A stretch of DNA of 64,000 nucleotides, taken from assembly GCA_948467675.1 (NCBI GenBank), contig CAOKFI010000007.1, positions 21,557 to 85,556 of the forward strand, written 5' to 3'. The notes under the pieces were generated by a model, which did no database searches, was not told where the DNA came from, and saw nothing but the letters and a program-made list of their open reading frames with translations. Shown one piece after another: positions 9,172 through 19,774 of this stretch. Source of the DNA: an uncultured Porphyromonadaceae bacterium (GTDB taxonomy: Bacteria; Bacteroidota; Bacteroidia; Bacteroidales; Muribaculaceae). Each line of letters opens with the position of its first letter. The stretch's first letter is position 1. Made by a program: the position numbers and the translations under genes.

Positions 9172-11913
9172 TTGAGAGCAGCTCTCGTCTACATATTCAC
9201 AGCTTTGGTCACAGTGGCCGCCAGCAGTCAGGCGGTAAGTTCCGACACACCGGAAACACTGGCCGACTCTATCCGTACGGTTGCCGGAAGGACAACCGCC
9301 GATACCGTTGTTCCCGCTATAACCGCCGACACAATGCCGGCAATTCCGGAGCCGCCAGAAAAGCAGAGCCGGATCCGGCGCGAGAAAGTAGATCTCGACA
9401 ATCCAGTGCAGGCACAGGCATCGGACTCCATGGTCATGATAGGACAGAACATGGTATATATGTACGGTTCTGCATCGGTCAACTACGGAGAGATTAAACT
9501 CGACGCAGCCCAGATAGAGATGGACCTCAACACGAGCACAGTATATGCCGTAGGCAAAGTCGACTCGGTAGGCGATCTCGAAGAAACCCCCGTGTTCCAG
9601 AATGGAGGCGACACTTACGAGAGCGAGACCATGCGCTACAACTTCAAGACTGAAAAAGGTTTCATCACAAACGTCATAACACAACAGGGAGAAGGATATC
9701 TTACCGGCGGTCAGACCAAAAAGATGGACAACGACGAATACTACATCCAGAACGGCCGGTACACCACATGCGACGATCACGAGTGTCCGCACTTCTACAT
9801 GCAGCTCACAAAAGCCAAAGTAAAGCCCCGCAAGAACATAGTCACAGGACCCGCCTATATGGTGCTCGCCGGACTCCCTCTGCCGCTGGCGGTACCTTTC
9901 GGATACTTCCCCTTTTCGGAAAAATATTCTTCAGGCGTGATTTTCCCTTCGTTCGGCGACGACTATAACCGGGGATTCTACCTGCGCGACGGCGGATACT
10001 ACTTCGCCATAAACGACAACATAGACCTCAGGCTCACTGGCGAGATATACACCAAAGGATCATGGGGACTCACCGCAAGTTCTGCATACGTCAAGCGCTA
10101 CAAATATTCAGGTTCGTTCAACCTCTCCTATCTCAAGAGCATATACGGCGAGAAAGGAAGCCCCGACTACTCCACTTCAACAAACTTCCAGATACTCTGG
10201 AACCATACGCAGGACTCAAAAGCAAATCCTAACATGAGTCTGAGCGCTTCGGTCAACTTCACCACCTCCGGATATACGCGAAACGACCTCAACAGCTATT
10301 ATTCATCGGCTTTTACCGAAAATACGAAAAGCTCAACGATCAACATGACATACCGTTTTCCCGGAACAAAATGGTCGCTGTCAACAACCGCCAACGTATC
10401 CCAGCGTACACAGGACTCCACACTGACCGTATCGTTCCCGAACATAACGGTGACAATGAGCCAGGTAGCACCATTCAAGCGCAAGAGGGCAGTAGGCGAC
10501 GAAAAATGGTATGAGAAAATTAAACTGTCGTACTCAGGCCAGTTCCAGAACTCCCTCACATCGAAACAGAACATGTTTTTCAAAAAGAGTCTTATCAAAG
10601 ACTGGCGCAACGGCATGCGGCACTCCATACCCGTATCGGCCACATTCAACATTCTGAAATACATCAACCTGACACCCAACATATCTCTGACCGACAGGAT
10701 GTATACATCCAAAGTCAGACGCCAGTGGGATCCGGCCGCCTCAGCCGAAGTATGCGACACCACCTATTCGCTCTACAACGTATGGGATTTCTCGGCAGGC
10801 GTAAGCCTCGATACTAAAGTATACGGATTCTTCCAGCCGCTGCCATTTCTCGGCGACAAGGTGAAAATGATACGCCACGTACTCACACCATCGGTATCGT
10901 TCAACGCATCGCCCGACTTCTCCTCGCCATTCTTCGGATATTACGGCGAATACCAGTACATGGACAACCAGGGCAACCCGCAGACAAAGAAATACTCCAT
11001 GTTCCCCAACAGTCTGTATGGTGTGCCGGGACAGGGCAAGACAGGTGCGGTGTCCTTATCGCTCGCCAACAATCTCGAAATGAAAGTGCGCGACGACAAC
11101 GACTCCATAGGCGAGAAAAAAATATCGCTGATAGAGAACTTCACAATCAGCCAGAGCTACAACTTCGCCGCCGACTCACTGCGGTGGAGCAACATCAACA
11201 CATCCATAATGGTGCGACTCGTAAGGAACTTCAACCTGAACCTTAGCGCCACTTGGGATCCGTATACATACAAGCTGAACGCCAGCGGAAATCCATACCG
11301 ATGCAACACCACACGACTCCAGGCAGGCAAAGGATGGGCAAGACTGTCGAGCACAGGCACATCGTTCAGCTACACATTCAACAACTCCACGTTCAAGAAA
11401 AAAGACAAGAAAAAAGACGATACATCATCATCCGACAGCAACAGCACCGATACCGACAGCGACACGGAAACACCGGCAGCCCCTTCCGGACCGAAACGGG
11501 CCAACCGCAAGAAAGACGACACGGAGATGACCGACGAAGGATACATGAAATGGGAATGTCCGTGGAGTCTGACCATGAACTATTCCGTATCGTACTCATA
11601 CGGTGCCTTCAACAAACAGAAGATGGAATACGACGGAAAGATAACCCAGAACCTCAGCTTCTCAGGCAACATCCGCCCCACGAAGAACTGGAACTTCGGA
11701 TTCTCCGCCAGCTACAACTTCGACACCGGTCGTCTGGCATACATGAACTGCAACATATCGCGCGACCTGCACTGCTTCACCATGACAGCGAGCTTCGTAC
11801 CTGTGGGACCGTATAAAAGCTACAGCTTCCACATCGCGGTAAAATCATCGCTGCTCTCCGACCTGAAATACGACAAGCGCTCATCGTCGTCAAACGGCGT
11901 GCGCTGGTACTGA
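9172..11913 (+). CDS. lptD: LPS-assembly outer-membrane protein LptD
   Basis: Inserts lipopolysaccharide into the outer leaflet of the outer membrane, with LptE. No in-frame ATG precedes the conserved region; a TTG at 9172 gives MRAALVYIFTALVTVAASSQA, a clean signal peptide, and a 913-aa protein. An OstA-like periplasmic jellyroll follows (MVYMYGSASVNYGEIKLDAA..., YTTCDDHECPHFYMQLTKAK), then the long barrel (PLPLAVPFGYFPF, SSGVIFPSFG). Near bases 11390-11530 there is a Lys/Asp/Ser/Thr-rich insert of about 45 residues between strands, probably a flexible loop. The next gene begins 5 bases after the stop, so the dipeptidase may be co-transcribed. Confidence 0.88.
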   Translation: MRAALVYIFTALVTVAASSQAVSSDTPETLADSIRTVAGRTTADTVVPAITADTMPAIPEPPEKQSRIRREKVDLDNPVQAQASDSMVMIGQNMVYMYGSASVNYGEIKLDAAQIEMDLNTSTVYAVGKVDSVGDLEETPVFQNGGDTYESETMRYNFKTEKGFITNVITQQGEGYLTGGQTKKMDNDEYYIQNGRYTTCDDHECPHFYMQLTKAKVKPRKNIVTGPAYMVLAGLPLPLAVPFGYFPFSEKYSSGVIFPSFGDDYNRGFYLRDGGYYFAINDNIDLRLTGEIYTKGSWGLTASSAYVKRYKYSGSFNLSYLKSIYGEKGSPDYSTSTNFQILWNHTQDSKANPNMSLSASVNFTTSGYTRNDLNSYYSSAFTENTKSSTINMTYRFPGTKWSLSTTANVSQRTQDSTLTVSFPNITVTMSQVAPFKRKRAVGDEKWYEKIKLSYSGQFQNSLTSKQNMFFKKSLIKDWRNGMRHSIPVSATFNILKYINLTPNISLTDRMYTSKVRRQWDPAASAEVCDTTYSLYNVWDFSAGVSLDTKVYGFFQPLPFLGDKVKMIRHVLTPSVSFNASPDFSSPFFGYYGEYQYMDNQGNPQTKKYSMFPNSLYGVPGQGKTGAVSLSLANNLEMKVRDDNDSIGEKKISLIENFTISQSYNFAADSLRWSNINTSIMVRLVRNFNLNLSATWDPYTYKLNASGNPYRCNTTRLQAGKGWARLSSTGTSFSYTFNNSTFKKKDKKKDDTSSSDSNSTDTDSDTETPAAPSGPKRANRKKDDTEMTDEGYMKWECPWSLTMNYSVSYSYGAFNKQKMEYDGKITQNLSFSGNIRPTKNWNFGFSASYNFDTGRLAYMNCNISRDLHCFTMTASFVPVGPYKSYSFHIAVKSSLLSDLKYDKRSSSSNGVRWY

Positions 11914-11918
11914 CAGTA

Positions 11919-13595
11919 ATGACAACAATCAAAAATTATCATACAATGACCGATCTAAGATCCATCGTTACAGCAGTTGCATCCATGGCTGTCATACCGG
12001 CCATGGCATGCACGAGTCTCATAGCCGCGCCTGGAGCCACGGCCGACGGCTCAGTGATGATTACATACGCCGCCGACAGCCATACACTGTACGGCGAACT
12101 GTATTCACAGCCGGCAGCCGACCATGCCGAAGGTGAAATGCGCAAAGTCGTGGAGTGGGATACCGGAAAGACTCTCGGAGCTATTCCCGAAGTAAGACAC
12201 ACATACGCCACGATAGGAAATATGAACGAACACGGCCTCGCAATAGCCGAAAGCACTTGGGGCGGTCGTGAGGAACTCGTCGACACAAACGGCATAGTCG
12301 ACTACGGATCGCTTATATACATAGCACTGCAGCGTGCACGCAACGCCCGCGAAGCCATCGACGTGATGACATCGCTCGTACGCGACCACGGATATGCATC
12401 CTCAGGTGAATCATTCTCCATAGCCGATCCAAAAGAAGTATGGATCATGGAAATGATCGGAAAAGGACCCCAGGAAAAAGGTGCCGTATGGGTGGCTCGG
12501 CGCATACCCGACGACTGCATATCGGGACATGCCAACCACTCGCGCATACATCAGTTTCCGCTCGACGAACCCGCCACCACGATCTATTCCCCCGACGTGA
12601 TCGACTTCGCACGGACCAGAGGATATTACACCGGACCCGACTCGCTTTTCAGCTTCTCGGCGGCATACGCGCCTGCCGACATGGGCGCGCTGCGCGGATG
12701 CGACGGACGGGTGTGGAGCTACTACAACCGCTTCGCCACAGCCAAGACCGAAAATTATCTGCCGTGGGTATTGCGCGGAGAAGGCAATCCCCTGCCTCTG
12801 TGGGTAAAACCATCGGTGAAAGTAGGCGTACGCGACATGCAGAACATGATGCGCGACCACTTCGAAGGAACACCGATGGACATGACCAAAGACATAGGAT
12901 CCGGTCCGTGGGATGTACCCTACCGCTGGCGGCCGCTCACATACGAAGTCGATTCCGTGGAATACACCCATGAACGCGCCATAGCCACACAACAGACCGG
13001 ATTCTCATTCGTGGCACAGCTACGCAACGATGTACCGGACGCAATGAAAGGAATTCTGTGGTTCGGTGTCGACGATGCCAACACATGCTCGTACGTTCCG
13101 GTATACTGCTGCGTCACAAAAGCGCCCCACTGCTTCGCCCCGGGCAACGGCGACCTGCTCACACTGTCATGGGACGCTGCTTTCTGGGTACACAACTACA
13201 TGGCCAACCAGGTATACAACAGGTATTCGGTGATGATACCAGACGTAAGGCGTGTACAGAAAGAAGTCGAGGACAACATGGCCGCCGAAGCCGCTGCCAC
13301 CGAAAAACGCGTAGCATCCATGCCCGACGCACAGCAGCGCCAGGAACTTTCAGCACTCACCGAACGCCTCGCGCAACAGTCGACCGCTCGGTTCAAGCAG
13401 CTCGGCGACTATCTGCTCGTGAAATACATGGATGGAAATGTCAAACGCGAAGACGCACCTGGAAAATTCAGCCGCACACCCGAAGGCATGCCTGTATCGC
13501 CGGAATGGCCAGGATACGACGACCAGTATTACCGTTCGATCGTAAACGACACAAACGGACGACTGCGCGTGATCATTCCCGAATGCAGCAAATAA
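11919..13595 (+). CDS. C69-family dipeptidase (PepD/DipA type)
   Basis: N-terminal-nucleophile hydrolase that cleaves dipeptides. The predicted signal peptide ends in PAMA and is followed directly by Cys31 (ACTSLIAAPGATADGS), so cleavage exposes the catalytic cysteine. Further family landmarks are NMNEHGLAIAESTWGGRE, SIADPKEVWIMEMIGKG and ISGHANHSRI. Length 558 aa is normal. An ATG at 11946 (MTDLRSIVTAV...) gives an equally good signal peptide and may be the true start. Periplasmic or secreted location is inferred from the signal. Confidence 0.88.
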   Translation: MTTIKNYHTMTDLRSIVTAVASMAVIPAMACTSLIAAPGATADGSVMITYAADSHTLYGELYSQPAADHAEGEMRKVVEWDTGKTLGAIPEVRHTYATIGNMNEHGLAIAESTWGGREELVDTNGIVDYGSLIYIALQRARNAREAIDVMTSLVRDHGYASSGESFSIADPKEVWIMEMIGKGPQEKGAVWVARRIPDDCISGHANHSRIHQFPLDEPATTIYSPDVIDFARTRGYYTGPDSLFSFSAAYAPADMGALRGCDGRVWSYYNRFATAKTENYLPWVLRGEGNPLPLWVKPSVKVGVRDMQNMMRDHFEGTPMDMTKDIGSGPWDVPYRWRPLTYEVDSVEYTHERAIATQQTGFSFVAQLRNDVPDAMKGILWFGVDDANTCSYVPVYCCVTKAPHCFAPGNGDLLTLSWDAAFWVHNYMANQVYNRYSVMIPDVRRVQKEVEDNMAAEAAATEKRVASMPDAQQRQELSALTERLAQQSTARFKQLGDYLLVKYMDGNVKREDAPGKFSRTPEGMPVSPEWPGYDDQYYRSIVNDTNGRLRVIIPECSK

Positions 13596-13618
13596 AACCA
13601 AAATAAAAAAGAAAAGCC

Positions 13619-14101
13619 ATGTCTATAACCCCAACAGACAAACTCAGAAGTCTGGGTGCAGGACATACGGAATATCCTGTGGACTATGATCCCGCCCTGC
13701 TCGAGACATTCGACAACGCACATCCCGGACGAGAATATCTCGTGACTCTCGACTGTCCGGAATTCACATCGCTGTGTCCTAAGACCGGCCAGCCCGACTT
13801 CGGACATATCATCATCAGCTACATCCCGCGGCAGCGCATGGTAGAGAGCAAGAGCCTCAAACTATACCTGTTCAGTTTCCGCAACCACGGAGACTTCCAT
13901 GAAGACTGCGTCAACATAATCATGAACGACCTGATCCGGCTCATGGATCCGCTTTACATAGAAGTCACCGGACGGTTCCGACCCCGAGGAGGCATATCCA
14001 TCATACCGTTCGCCAACCACTACGCCGACGAACGCCACCGCCCCCTCGCCGAATCGCGTATGGCTGCCGTAATGGCTGCCGTGTCATCGCCACAACTATA
14101 A
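13619..14101 (+). CDS. queF: NADPH-dependent 7-cyano-7-deazaguanine reductase QueF
   Basis: Reduces preQ0 to preQ1 in queuosine synthesis for tRNA wobble position 34. The 160-aa protein is the short unimodular form. It has the QueF signature at residues 76-83 (ESKSLKLY), the nucleophile Cys53 in [11 protein letters not shown], and the following [11 protein letters not shown]. It stands 23 bases after the dipeptidase gene and 17 bases before queC, so the pair forms a queuosine unit; queD and queE are not in the window. Confidence 0.96.
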   Translation: MSITPTDKLRSLGAGHTEYPVDYDPALLETFDNAHPGREYLVTLDCPEFTSLCPKTGQPDFGHIIISYIPRQRMVESKSLKLYLFSFRNHGDFHEDCVNIIMNDLIRLMDPLYIEVTGRFRPRGGISIIPFANHYADERHRPLAESRMAAVMAAVSSPQL

Positions 14102-14118
14102 ACCAATCCCATAAAAAA

Positions 14119-14778
14119 ATGCCCGCTAAAGACGCTCTGATAGTACTCTCCGGAGGCATGGACTCCGTGACACTTCTGCACGACTGTGCCCAAAGCATAG
14201 CCCTGGCAGTGAACTTCATTTACGGATCGAACCACAACTTGCGTGAACTCGAGTGTGCCAGACTGCATTGCCGTCAGCTCGGCATAGAACTGATCGAAAT
14301 GAACCTCGGATTCATCGGCGACAATTTCCACTCTTCACTCCTCGACGGAGCCGATGCTATACCCGAAGGAGATTACCGCGACGAAACCATGCGGTCCACA
14401 GTAGTACCCTTCCGCAACGGCATAATGCTCGCCGCCGCCGCAGGACTTGCCGAAAGCCGTGGACTCAAAGCTGTGATGCTCGCCAACCACGCCGGCGACC
14501 ACGCCATCTACCCCGACTGCCGGCCGGAATTCGTAGCAGCCATGGGACGCGCCATAACAGAAGGCACATACGCACGCATCGAACTGCGAACACCCTACAC
14601 ACATCTCAACAAAACCATGATAGCCATGCGCGGCAAAACCCTCGGCATAGACTATTCCACCACCTACTCATGCTACCGCGGCGGAGAACACCAGTGCGGA
14701 CGCTGCGGCACATGCCGCGAACGCATAGCAGCCCTCGCGGCAGCCGGCATCAGCGACACCACAGTATACGAGGACTGA
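14119..14778 (+). CDS. queC: 7-cyano-7-deazaguanine synthase QueC
   Basis: ATP-dependent conversion of 7-carboxy-7-deazaguanine to preQ0, the step before QueF. The PP-loop SGGMDS is at residues 11-16 and the zinc-binding cysteines at about 185, 193, 196 and 199 (CYRGGEHQCGRCGTC). Length 219 aa is typical. The start ATG is preceded by an A-rich stretch and not by a purine-rich Shine-Dalgarno, as is usual in this phylum. The gene is followed by a convergent hairpin. Confidence 0.96.
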   Translation: MPAKDALIVLSGGMDSVTLLHDCAQSIALAVNFIYGSNHNLRELECARLHCRQLGIELIEMNLGFIGDNFHSSLLDGADAIPEGDYRDETMRSTVVPFRNGIMLAAAAGLAESRGLKAVMLANHAGDHAIYPDCRPEFVAAMGRAITEGTYARIELRTPYTHLNKTMIAMRGKTLGIDYSTTYSCYRGGEHQCGRCGTCRERIAALAAAGISDTTVYED

Positions 14779-14804
14779 TCCATAAAATATCCCAGGAAAG
14801 AGAC

Positions 14805-14836
14805 GGACGGAGGGTACCTCACGGTATCCTCCGTCC
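14805..14836. terminator. Hairpin between convergent queC and ferritin-like genes
   Basis: A 14-bp stem with one G-T pair (14805-14818 with 14823-14836) and a TCAC loop. T runs are weak on both sides, so termination is inferred from position and stem strength. Confidence 0.6.
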
Positions 14837-14896
14837 TTGGAATTGGGAAAATTAGTATATTGATTATGCTGTTTTAAGCAGACAGTACACTCCTTC

Positions 14897-15409
14897 TCAT
14901 TTGCTGTTGATATAGGAACGGAACGCATCCATATCGTCGAGATAATCTTGCATGTCCTGTTCGTGGTCAGCTTCCTCCGCCAGAATACGTTTGGCTATAT
15001 CACAGGTTATAATATCCTTTCCGTCGGTCATATCCACTATCTCCGCATAGCGCGTCATAGCGCATTCCTCGGCGGAACGTATCGCCTTGAGAAAATATTC
15101 AGCATCGAACGACGACGGCTGGTCATAAACGCACCGCCCTATCTGATACCACTGCTGAGGCACCATCACAGGCACGCCGCCGAGCTCGATGATACGGTCT
15201 GTCACCATCGAGGCATGGCGCAGCTCATCCTCCGCATGCTCCATAAATTCCTTCTGCAGCTCGACACGCTGCATCCCGCACACCATCTTCGAAGCTGTCC
15301 AGTACTGATAGTATGCCATCCACTCCTCGGCCAACGCGGCATTGAGCACGTCGAGCACACGCGCCACATCAACCTTGCCCTTCAACAGAGCTATGCTCTC
15401 TTTTGCCAT
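14897..15409 (-). CDS. Ferritin-like di-iron protein (bacterioferritin/Dps-like)
   Basis: Predicted four-helix di-iron protein of 170 aa for iron storage or oxidative protection. Metal-ligand patterns occur in each helix pair: EEW at 28-30, EHAEDELRH near 57-65, EECAMTRYAEIV near 114-124, and EEADHEQD near 145-152. The spacing matches ferritin-like proteins annotated as bacterioferritin in Bacteroidales. No Met haem ligand is obvious, so haem binding is not claimed. It has no signal peptide. Its upstream region is the AT-rich gap described separately. Confidence 0.82.
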   Translation of the reverse strand: MAKESIALLKGKVDVARVLDVLNAALAEEWMAYYQYWTASKMVCGMQRVELQKEFMEHAEDELRHASMVTDRIIELGGVPVMVPQQWYQIGRCVYDQPSSFDAEYFLKAIRSAEECAMTRYAEIVDMTDGKDIITCDIAKRILAEEADHEQDMQDYLDDMDAFRSYINSK

Positions 15410-15898
15410 GATAACGTTATATTGTTTTTACCCGTACAAACAAAAAACTACACCCGGTGGTTTACGCAAAAACATAAAAATCCTCCACATTCATTACTGT
15501 AGATAACGTGTGTAAAAACGTAGATAACTTTGGAAGCAACTTTCAGTAACTTTATTTGCATTTTAACATTTGACGCATTATACAGACAAGACGTTTCCGA
15601 TTGCAAATAAGCTGACAAAAACTTTTACAGCCGTTATCTACTGCAAAAAGCACATATATCTACACCTCATAACGCAGGAATTTATTAACTTTGCACGTTA
15701 TCATCATGATGTTGATAACTGTGCCAAATACCTGATATGTAGATGATACAGATGTTCACAACATGTACAATACATGTTTTTACGGTTCAATAACATCAAA
15801 ATGCAAGCTTTTCACTGCAAAGTTATCACCGCTATCAACATCGTTTATTCTTCTTATAGAATTAGATTTTAAAATAAATAATATACAATAATAAGAAA
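15410..15898. other. AT-rich intergenic region with a cluster of DnaA-box-like words
   Basis: A 489-base gap between divergent genes. It holds many near-copies of TTATC[T/A]ACA on both strands: 15498-15506, 15519-15527 (both inverted), 15634-15642, 15656-15664, 15698-15706, 15710-15718 (inverted) and 15832-15840. The E. coli-type box is TTATCCACA, so each is at least one base off. Two of them form a near-perfect 23-base palindrome at 15697-15719. No ORF is credible. An origin or a regulator-binding cluster are both possible. Confidence 0.5.
15686..15693 (+). promoter_or_regulatory. Candidate -7 box (TAACTTTG) for nadA
   Basis: TAACTTTG fits the consensus but would give a leader of about 200 bases and lies inside the box cluster. 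No good -33 element was seen. Confidence 0.4.
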
Positions 15899-16852
15899 AT
15901 GACTGTCGATAATAACGCTTCCCTGAAAGAGGAGATACTCCGGTTGAAAAAAGAGAAGCATGCCGTGATCATGGCGCATTACTATGTGCCGGCCGAAGTC
16001 CAGGAGGTGGCCGACCATATAGGCGACTCGCTCGCCCTGGCTCAGATCGCACAGAAAGTGGAGGAGCCCGTGATCGTGTTGTGCGGCGTCGGGTTCATGG
16101 GCGAGACGGCCAAGATACTCTGCCCTGACAAGACAGTGCTCATACCCGATCCTCAGGCCGGATGTTCGCTCGCCGACAGTTGTCCTGCCGGCGAGTTCCG
16201 GAAATTCGTCGAAGAGCATCCCGGACACACAGTGGTGAGCTACGTCAACACATCGGCCGAAGTAAAGGCGCTCAGCGATGTCCTGGTCACTTCGTCCAAC
16301 GCTCTGAAGATTGTCGACAGCTTTCCGGCCGATGAAAAGATAATATTCGGACCCGACCGTAATCTCGGATCATACATAGCGGCGGAGACAGGTCGGGATC
16401 TGCTCGTGTGGGACGGAGCATGCCATGTCCACGAACGATTCTCGCTCGAAGGTATACTGAACCTGAAAAAGGAGCACCCTCAGGCGAAGCTGCTGGTGCA
16501 TCCCGAGTGTCCGAGACCCGTGGTGCTTGTAGCCGACAGCGTAGGATCCACAGCCGCACTGCTCGAATTCGCCGTAAAATCCGATGCCTCCGAATTCATC
16601 GTGGCCACAGAACCGGGAATACTTTACGAAATGCGTCGCCGGGCTCCCGACAAGACTTTCATACCGGCGCCTCCGGAAACCTCCGAAGGCAATGTCGGAT
16701 GCTCCTGCAACGACTGCTCGTTCATGAAACTCAACACACTGCGAAAACTGCGCGATTGCCTGGCAGCAGGAGCTCCCGAAGTGACTGTCGACCCCGATAC
16801 GGCTGCTGCGGCTATACGACCCATACAGCGCATGCTCGACCTCTCGAAATAA
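15899..16852 (+). CDS. nadA: Quinolinate synthase NadA
   Basis: Condenses iminoaspartate with dihydroxyacetone phosphate to quinolinate for NAD synthesis, using an oxygen-sensitive [4Fe-4S] cluster. Likely cluster cysteines are Cys89 (PQAGCSLAD), Cys204 (HPECP) and one of Cys268/270/273 (GCSCNDC). Other landmarks are AHYYVPAEVQEVADHIGDS, YVNTSAEVKA and FGPDRNLGSY. At 317 aa it is normal. nadB and nadC are not visible nearby; leuS follows after 30 bases and may be co-transcribed. Confidence 0.95.
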   Translation: MTVDNNASLKEEILRLKKEKHAVIMAHYYVPAEVQEVADHIGDSLALAQIAQKVEEPVIVLCGVGFMGETAKILCPDKTVLIPDPQAGCSLADSCPAGEFRKFVEEHPGHTVVSYVNTSAEVKALSDVLVTSSNALKIVDSFPADEKIIFGPDRNLGSYIAAETGRDLLVWDGACHVHERFSLEGILNLKKEHPQAKLLVHPECPRPVVLVADSVGSTAALLEFAVKSDASEFIVATEPGILYEMRRRAPDKTFIPAPPETSEGNVGCSCNDCSFMKLNTLRKLRDCLAAGAPEVTVDPDTAAAAIRPIQRMLDLSK

Positions 16853-16882
16853 ACAAGTATAAACAATCAATATAATATATAA

Positions 16883-19654
16883 ATGGAATACAATCACCGC
16901 GACATAGAGAACCGCTGGCAGCAGTGGTGGAAGGACAACGGCACATACACTGTCAGGGAAGACGCATCGCGTCCGAAATATTATGTGCTCGACATGTTTC
17001 CCTACCCCTCCGGCGCCGGACTCCATGTAGGGCATCCGTTAGGCTACATAGCATCCGACATATATGCCCGGTACAAACGTCTGTGCGGATTCAATGTACT
17101 GCACCCGATGGGCTACGACGCCTATGGACTCCCTGCCGAACAGTATGCCATCCAGACAGGCCAGCATCCCGAGACTACCACCTCACAGAATATATCCCGC
17201 TACCGCCAGCAGCTCGACCGCATAGGTTTCTGCTACGACTGGAACCGCGAGATACGCACATGCGATCCGGAATATTACCGCTGGACACAGTGGGCATTCA
17301 TACGCATGTTCGGCAGCTGGTATGACACCGAGGCCTGCAAAGCCCGTCCTGTCGACGAACTTTGCAAGCATCTCGACGACAATGGCACCGAAGGACTCCA
17401 CGCGGCAGGAACCAAAGAACTCTGCTTAACTGCCGACCAGTGGAAAGCGATGGACGAGAAACAGAAGTCCGACACCCTTATGAACTGGCGTCTGGCATAT
17501 CTCGGAAATACGATGGTAAACTGGTGTCCGCAGCTCGGAACAGTACTGGCCAACGATGAGGTTTCTGAAGGTCTGTCGGTACGCGGAGGTTATCCTGTGG
17601 AACAGAAAGTCATGTACCAGTGGTGTCTGCGAGTGTCGGCCTACGCGCAGCGTCTGCTCGACGGTCTGGATACACTCGACTGGACCGACTCGCTCAAAGA
17701 GACACAGCGCAACTGGATCGGACGTTCGGAAGGTGCCGAGATGCGCTTCCCTATCGACGGTAGCGATGTGGAGCTGGAGATATTCACAACACGTGCCGAC
17801 ACCATATTCGGTGTCACTTTCATGGTGCTCGCGCCTGAAAGCGCATACGTCGATATGGTGACCACACCCGCACAGCGTGAGGCCGTCGACCAATATCTTG
17901 CTGCTGTAAAACACAAGACCGAGCGGGAGCGTATGATCGAAAAGAAAGTGACTGGTGTCTTTACAGGATCATATGCCGTGAATCCGCTTACCGGTAAAAA
18001 AATTCCGGTATGGGTGAGCGACTACGTACTCGCCGGCTACGGAACAGGCGCCATCATGGCTGTGCCGGCTCACGATAGCCGAGACTACGCTTTTGCTCGA
18101 CATTTCGATCTGCCGGTAATACCTCTTATCGAGGGTGCCGACGTATCGGAGTCCAGCTTCGATGCCAAGGAAGGACGCATGATCAATTCCTGCGGTCCCG
18201 GTCTCGATCTCAACGGCATGGAAGTGAAAGATGCGATAGCCGCCACAAAACGCTATATCCGCGAGTCGGGAATAGGACGCGTAAAAGTCAACTACCGTCT
18301 GCGCGATGCAATATTCAGCCGCCAGCGCTACTGGGGCGAACCGTTCCCCGTATACTACAAGGACGGTATTCCATGCGTGATGGATGAGAGCGCACTGCCG
18401 CTGCTGCTGCCAGAAATAGACGAATACCGACCCACCGACAGCGGCGAGCCTCCGTTGGGTCGTGCCAAAGCATGGCACACTCCCGAAGGATATCCTTTGG
18501 AACTCTGCACAATGCCCGGTTTTGCCGGATCGAGCGCATACTATCTGCGATATATGGATCCCCACAATCCGGAAGCCCTCGTAAGCCACGAGGCAAACGC
18601 CTACTGGCGATCGGTCGATCTGTATGTAGGAGGTACCGAGCATGCTACCGGACATCTTATATATTCACGGTTCTGGAACAAATTCCTGTTCGACATCGGA
18701 GCCGTCGTGGAGCAGGAACCGTTCCGCAAGCTCATCAACCAGGGCATGATCCAGGGACGCACGAGCTTCGTGTACCGTATAAAGGACACCAATACTTTCG
18801 TCAGCTACGGACTCAAGGACCAATACGACGTCACCCCCATACGTGTCGACGTGAATATAGTATCCAACGATATTCTCGATACCGAGGCATTCCGCAAATG
18901 GCGTCCCGACTATGCGACAGCCGAATTCATTCTTGAAGACGGAAAATATGTGTGCGGATGGGCCGTCGAGAAGATGTCGAAATCGATGTTCAACGTCGTG
19001 AATCCCGACATGATAGTGGAGCGGTACGGTGCCGACACACTCCGTCTCTATGAAATGTTCCTCGGACCTGTGGAGCAGTCCAAACCGTGGGACACCAACG
19101 GCATCGACGGTGTGAACCGGTTCCTCCGAAAACTGTGGAATCTTTTCTACAAAGGCGGTGAATTCCTCGTCGACGGCTCCGAGCCTTCGGCCGAAGCTCT
19201 GAAAGCACTACACACTCTAATCAAGAAAGTCACCGGCGACATCGAACAGTTCTCCTACAATACTTCGGTAGCCGCATTCATGATATGCGTCAACGAGCTC
19301 ACACGTCTGAAATGCCGAAGCCGAAAAGTGCTCGAACCGCTCGTGGTGCTGCTGGCGCCTTTCGCACCCCACATGGCCGAAGAGCTATGGCACGCACTCG
19401 GACACGATACCACGGTATGCGATGCCCTATGGCCGGTGTGGGATGAGGCATGTCTCGTCGAGAGCACTGTACAGATGGCTGTCTCTTTCAATGGTAAAGC
19501 CCGCTATAACATAACCCTTCCGGCCGACGCCACCAAAGAGCAGGCACAGGAAACCGCACTCGCTCACGAGCAGGCGGCACGATGGATCGACGGCAAGACC
19601 ATACGCAAAGTCATCGTGGTTCCCGGCAAGATCGTCAACATAGTGGTAGGCTGA
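16883..19654 (+). CDS. leuS: Leucyl-tRNA synthetase LeuS
   Basis: Charges tRNA-Leu. Class I synthetase of 923 aa with the HIGH motif as HVGH at 48-51, the KMSKS motif at about 697-701, and an editing (CP1) domain between them ([32 protein letters not shown]). The catalytic core also shows the [11 protein letters not shown] region and [18 protein letters not shown]. It ends at a strong terminator hairpin. Confidence 0.97.
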   Translation: MEYNHRDIENRWQQWWKDNGTYTVREDASRPKYYVLDMFPYPSGAGLHVGHPLGYIASDIYARYKRLCGFNVLHPMGYDAYGLPAEQYAIQTGQHPETTTSQNISRYRQQLDRIGFCYDWNREIRTCDPEYYRWTQWAFIRMFGSWYDTEACKARPVDELCKHLDDNGTEGLHAAGTKELCLTADQWKAMDEKQKSDTLMNWRLAYLGNTMVNWCPQLGTVLANDEVSEGLSVRGGYPVEQKVMYQWCLRVSAYAQRLLDGLDTLDWTDSLKETQRNWIGRSEGAEMRFPIDGSDVELEIFTTRADTIFGVTFMVLAPESAYVDMVTTPAQREAVDQYLAAVKHKTERERMIEKKVTGVFTGSYAVNPLTGKKIPVWVSDYVLAGYGTGAIMAVPAHDSRDYAFARHFDLPVIPLIEGADVSESSFDAKEGRMINSCGPGLDLNGMEVKDAIAATKRYIRESGIGRVKVNYRLRDAIFSRQRYWGEPFPVYYKDGIPCVMDESALPLLLPEIDEYRPTDSGEPPLGRAKAWHTPEGYPLELCTMPGFAGSSAYYLRYMDPHNPEALVSHEANAYWRSVDLYVGGTEHATGHLIYSRFWNKFLFDIGAVVEQEPFRKLINQGMIQGRTSFVYRIKDTNTFVSYGLKDQYDVTPIRVDVNIVSNDILDTEAFRKWRPDYATAEFILEDGKYVCGWAVEKMSKSMFNVVNPDMIVERYGADTLRLYEMFLGPVEQSKPWDTNGIDGVNRFLRKLWNLFYKGGEFLVDGSEPSAEALKALHTLIKKVTGDIEQFSYNTSVAAFMICVNELTRLKCRSRKVLEPLVVLLAPFAPHMAEELWHALGHDTTVCDALWPVWDEACLVESTVQMAVSFNGKARYNITLPADATKEQAQETALAHEQAARWIDGKTIRKVIVVPGKIVNIVVG

Positions 19655-19683
19655 ATCTGTTGATACCGTTACGGTAAAAAAAA

Positions 19684-19723
19684 ATGTATGTGCACCCTAT
19701 TGTCAAACAGGGTGCACATACAT
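19684..19723 (+). terminator. Terminator hairpin after leuS
   Basis: A perfect 15-bp stem (19684-19698 with 19709-19723) around a 10-base loop, with A-rich sequence before it. It is not followed by a long T run. Confidence 0.7.
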
Positions 19724-19774
19724 ATATTACCCCTATCTGTTATAATATCGGAGGGTATTGACCGTTATTTAGTT

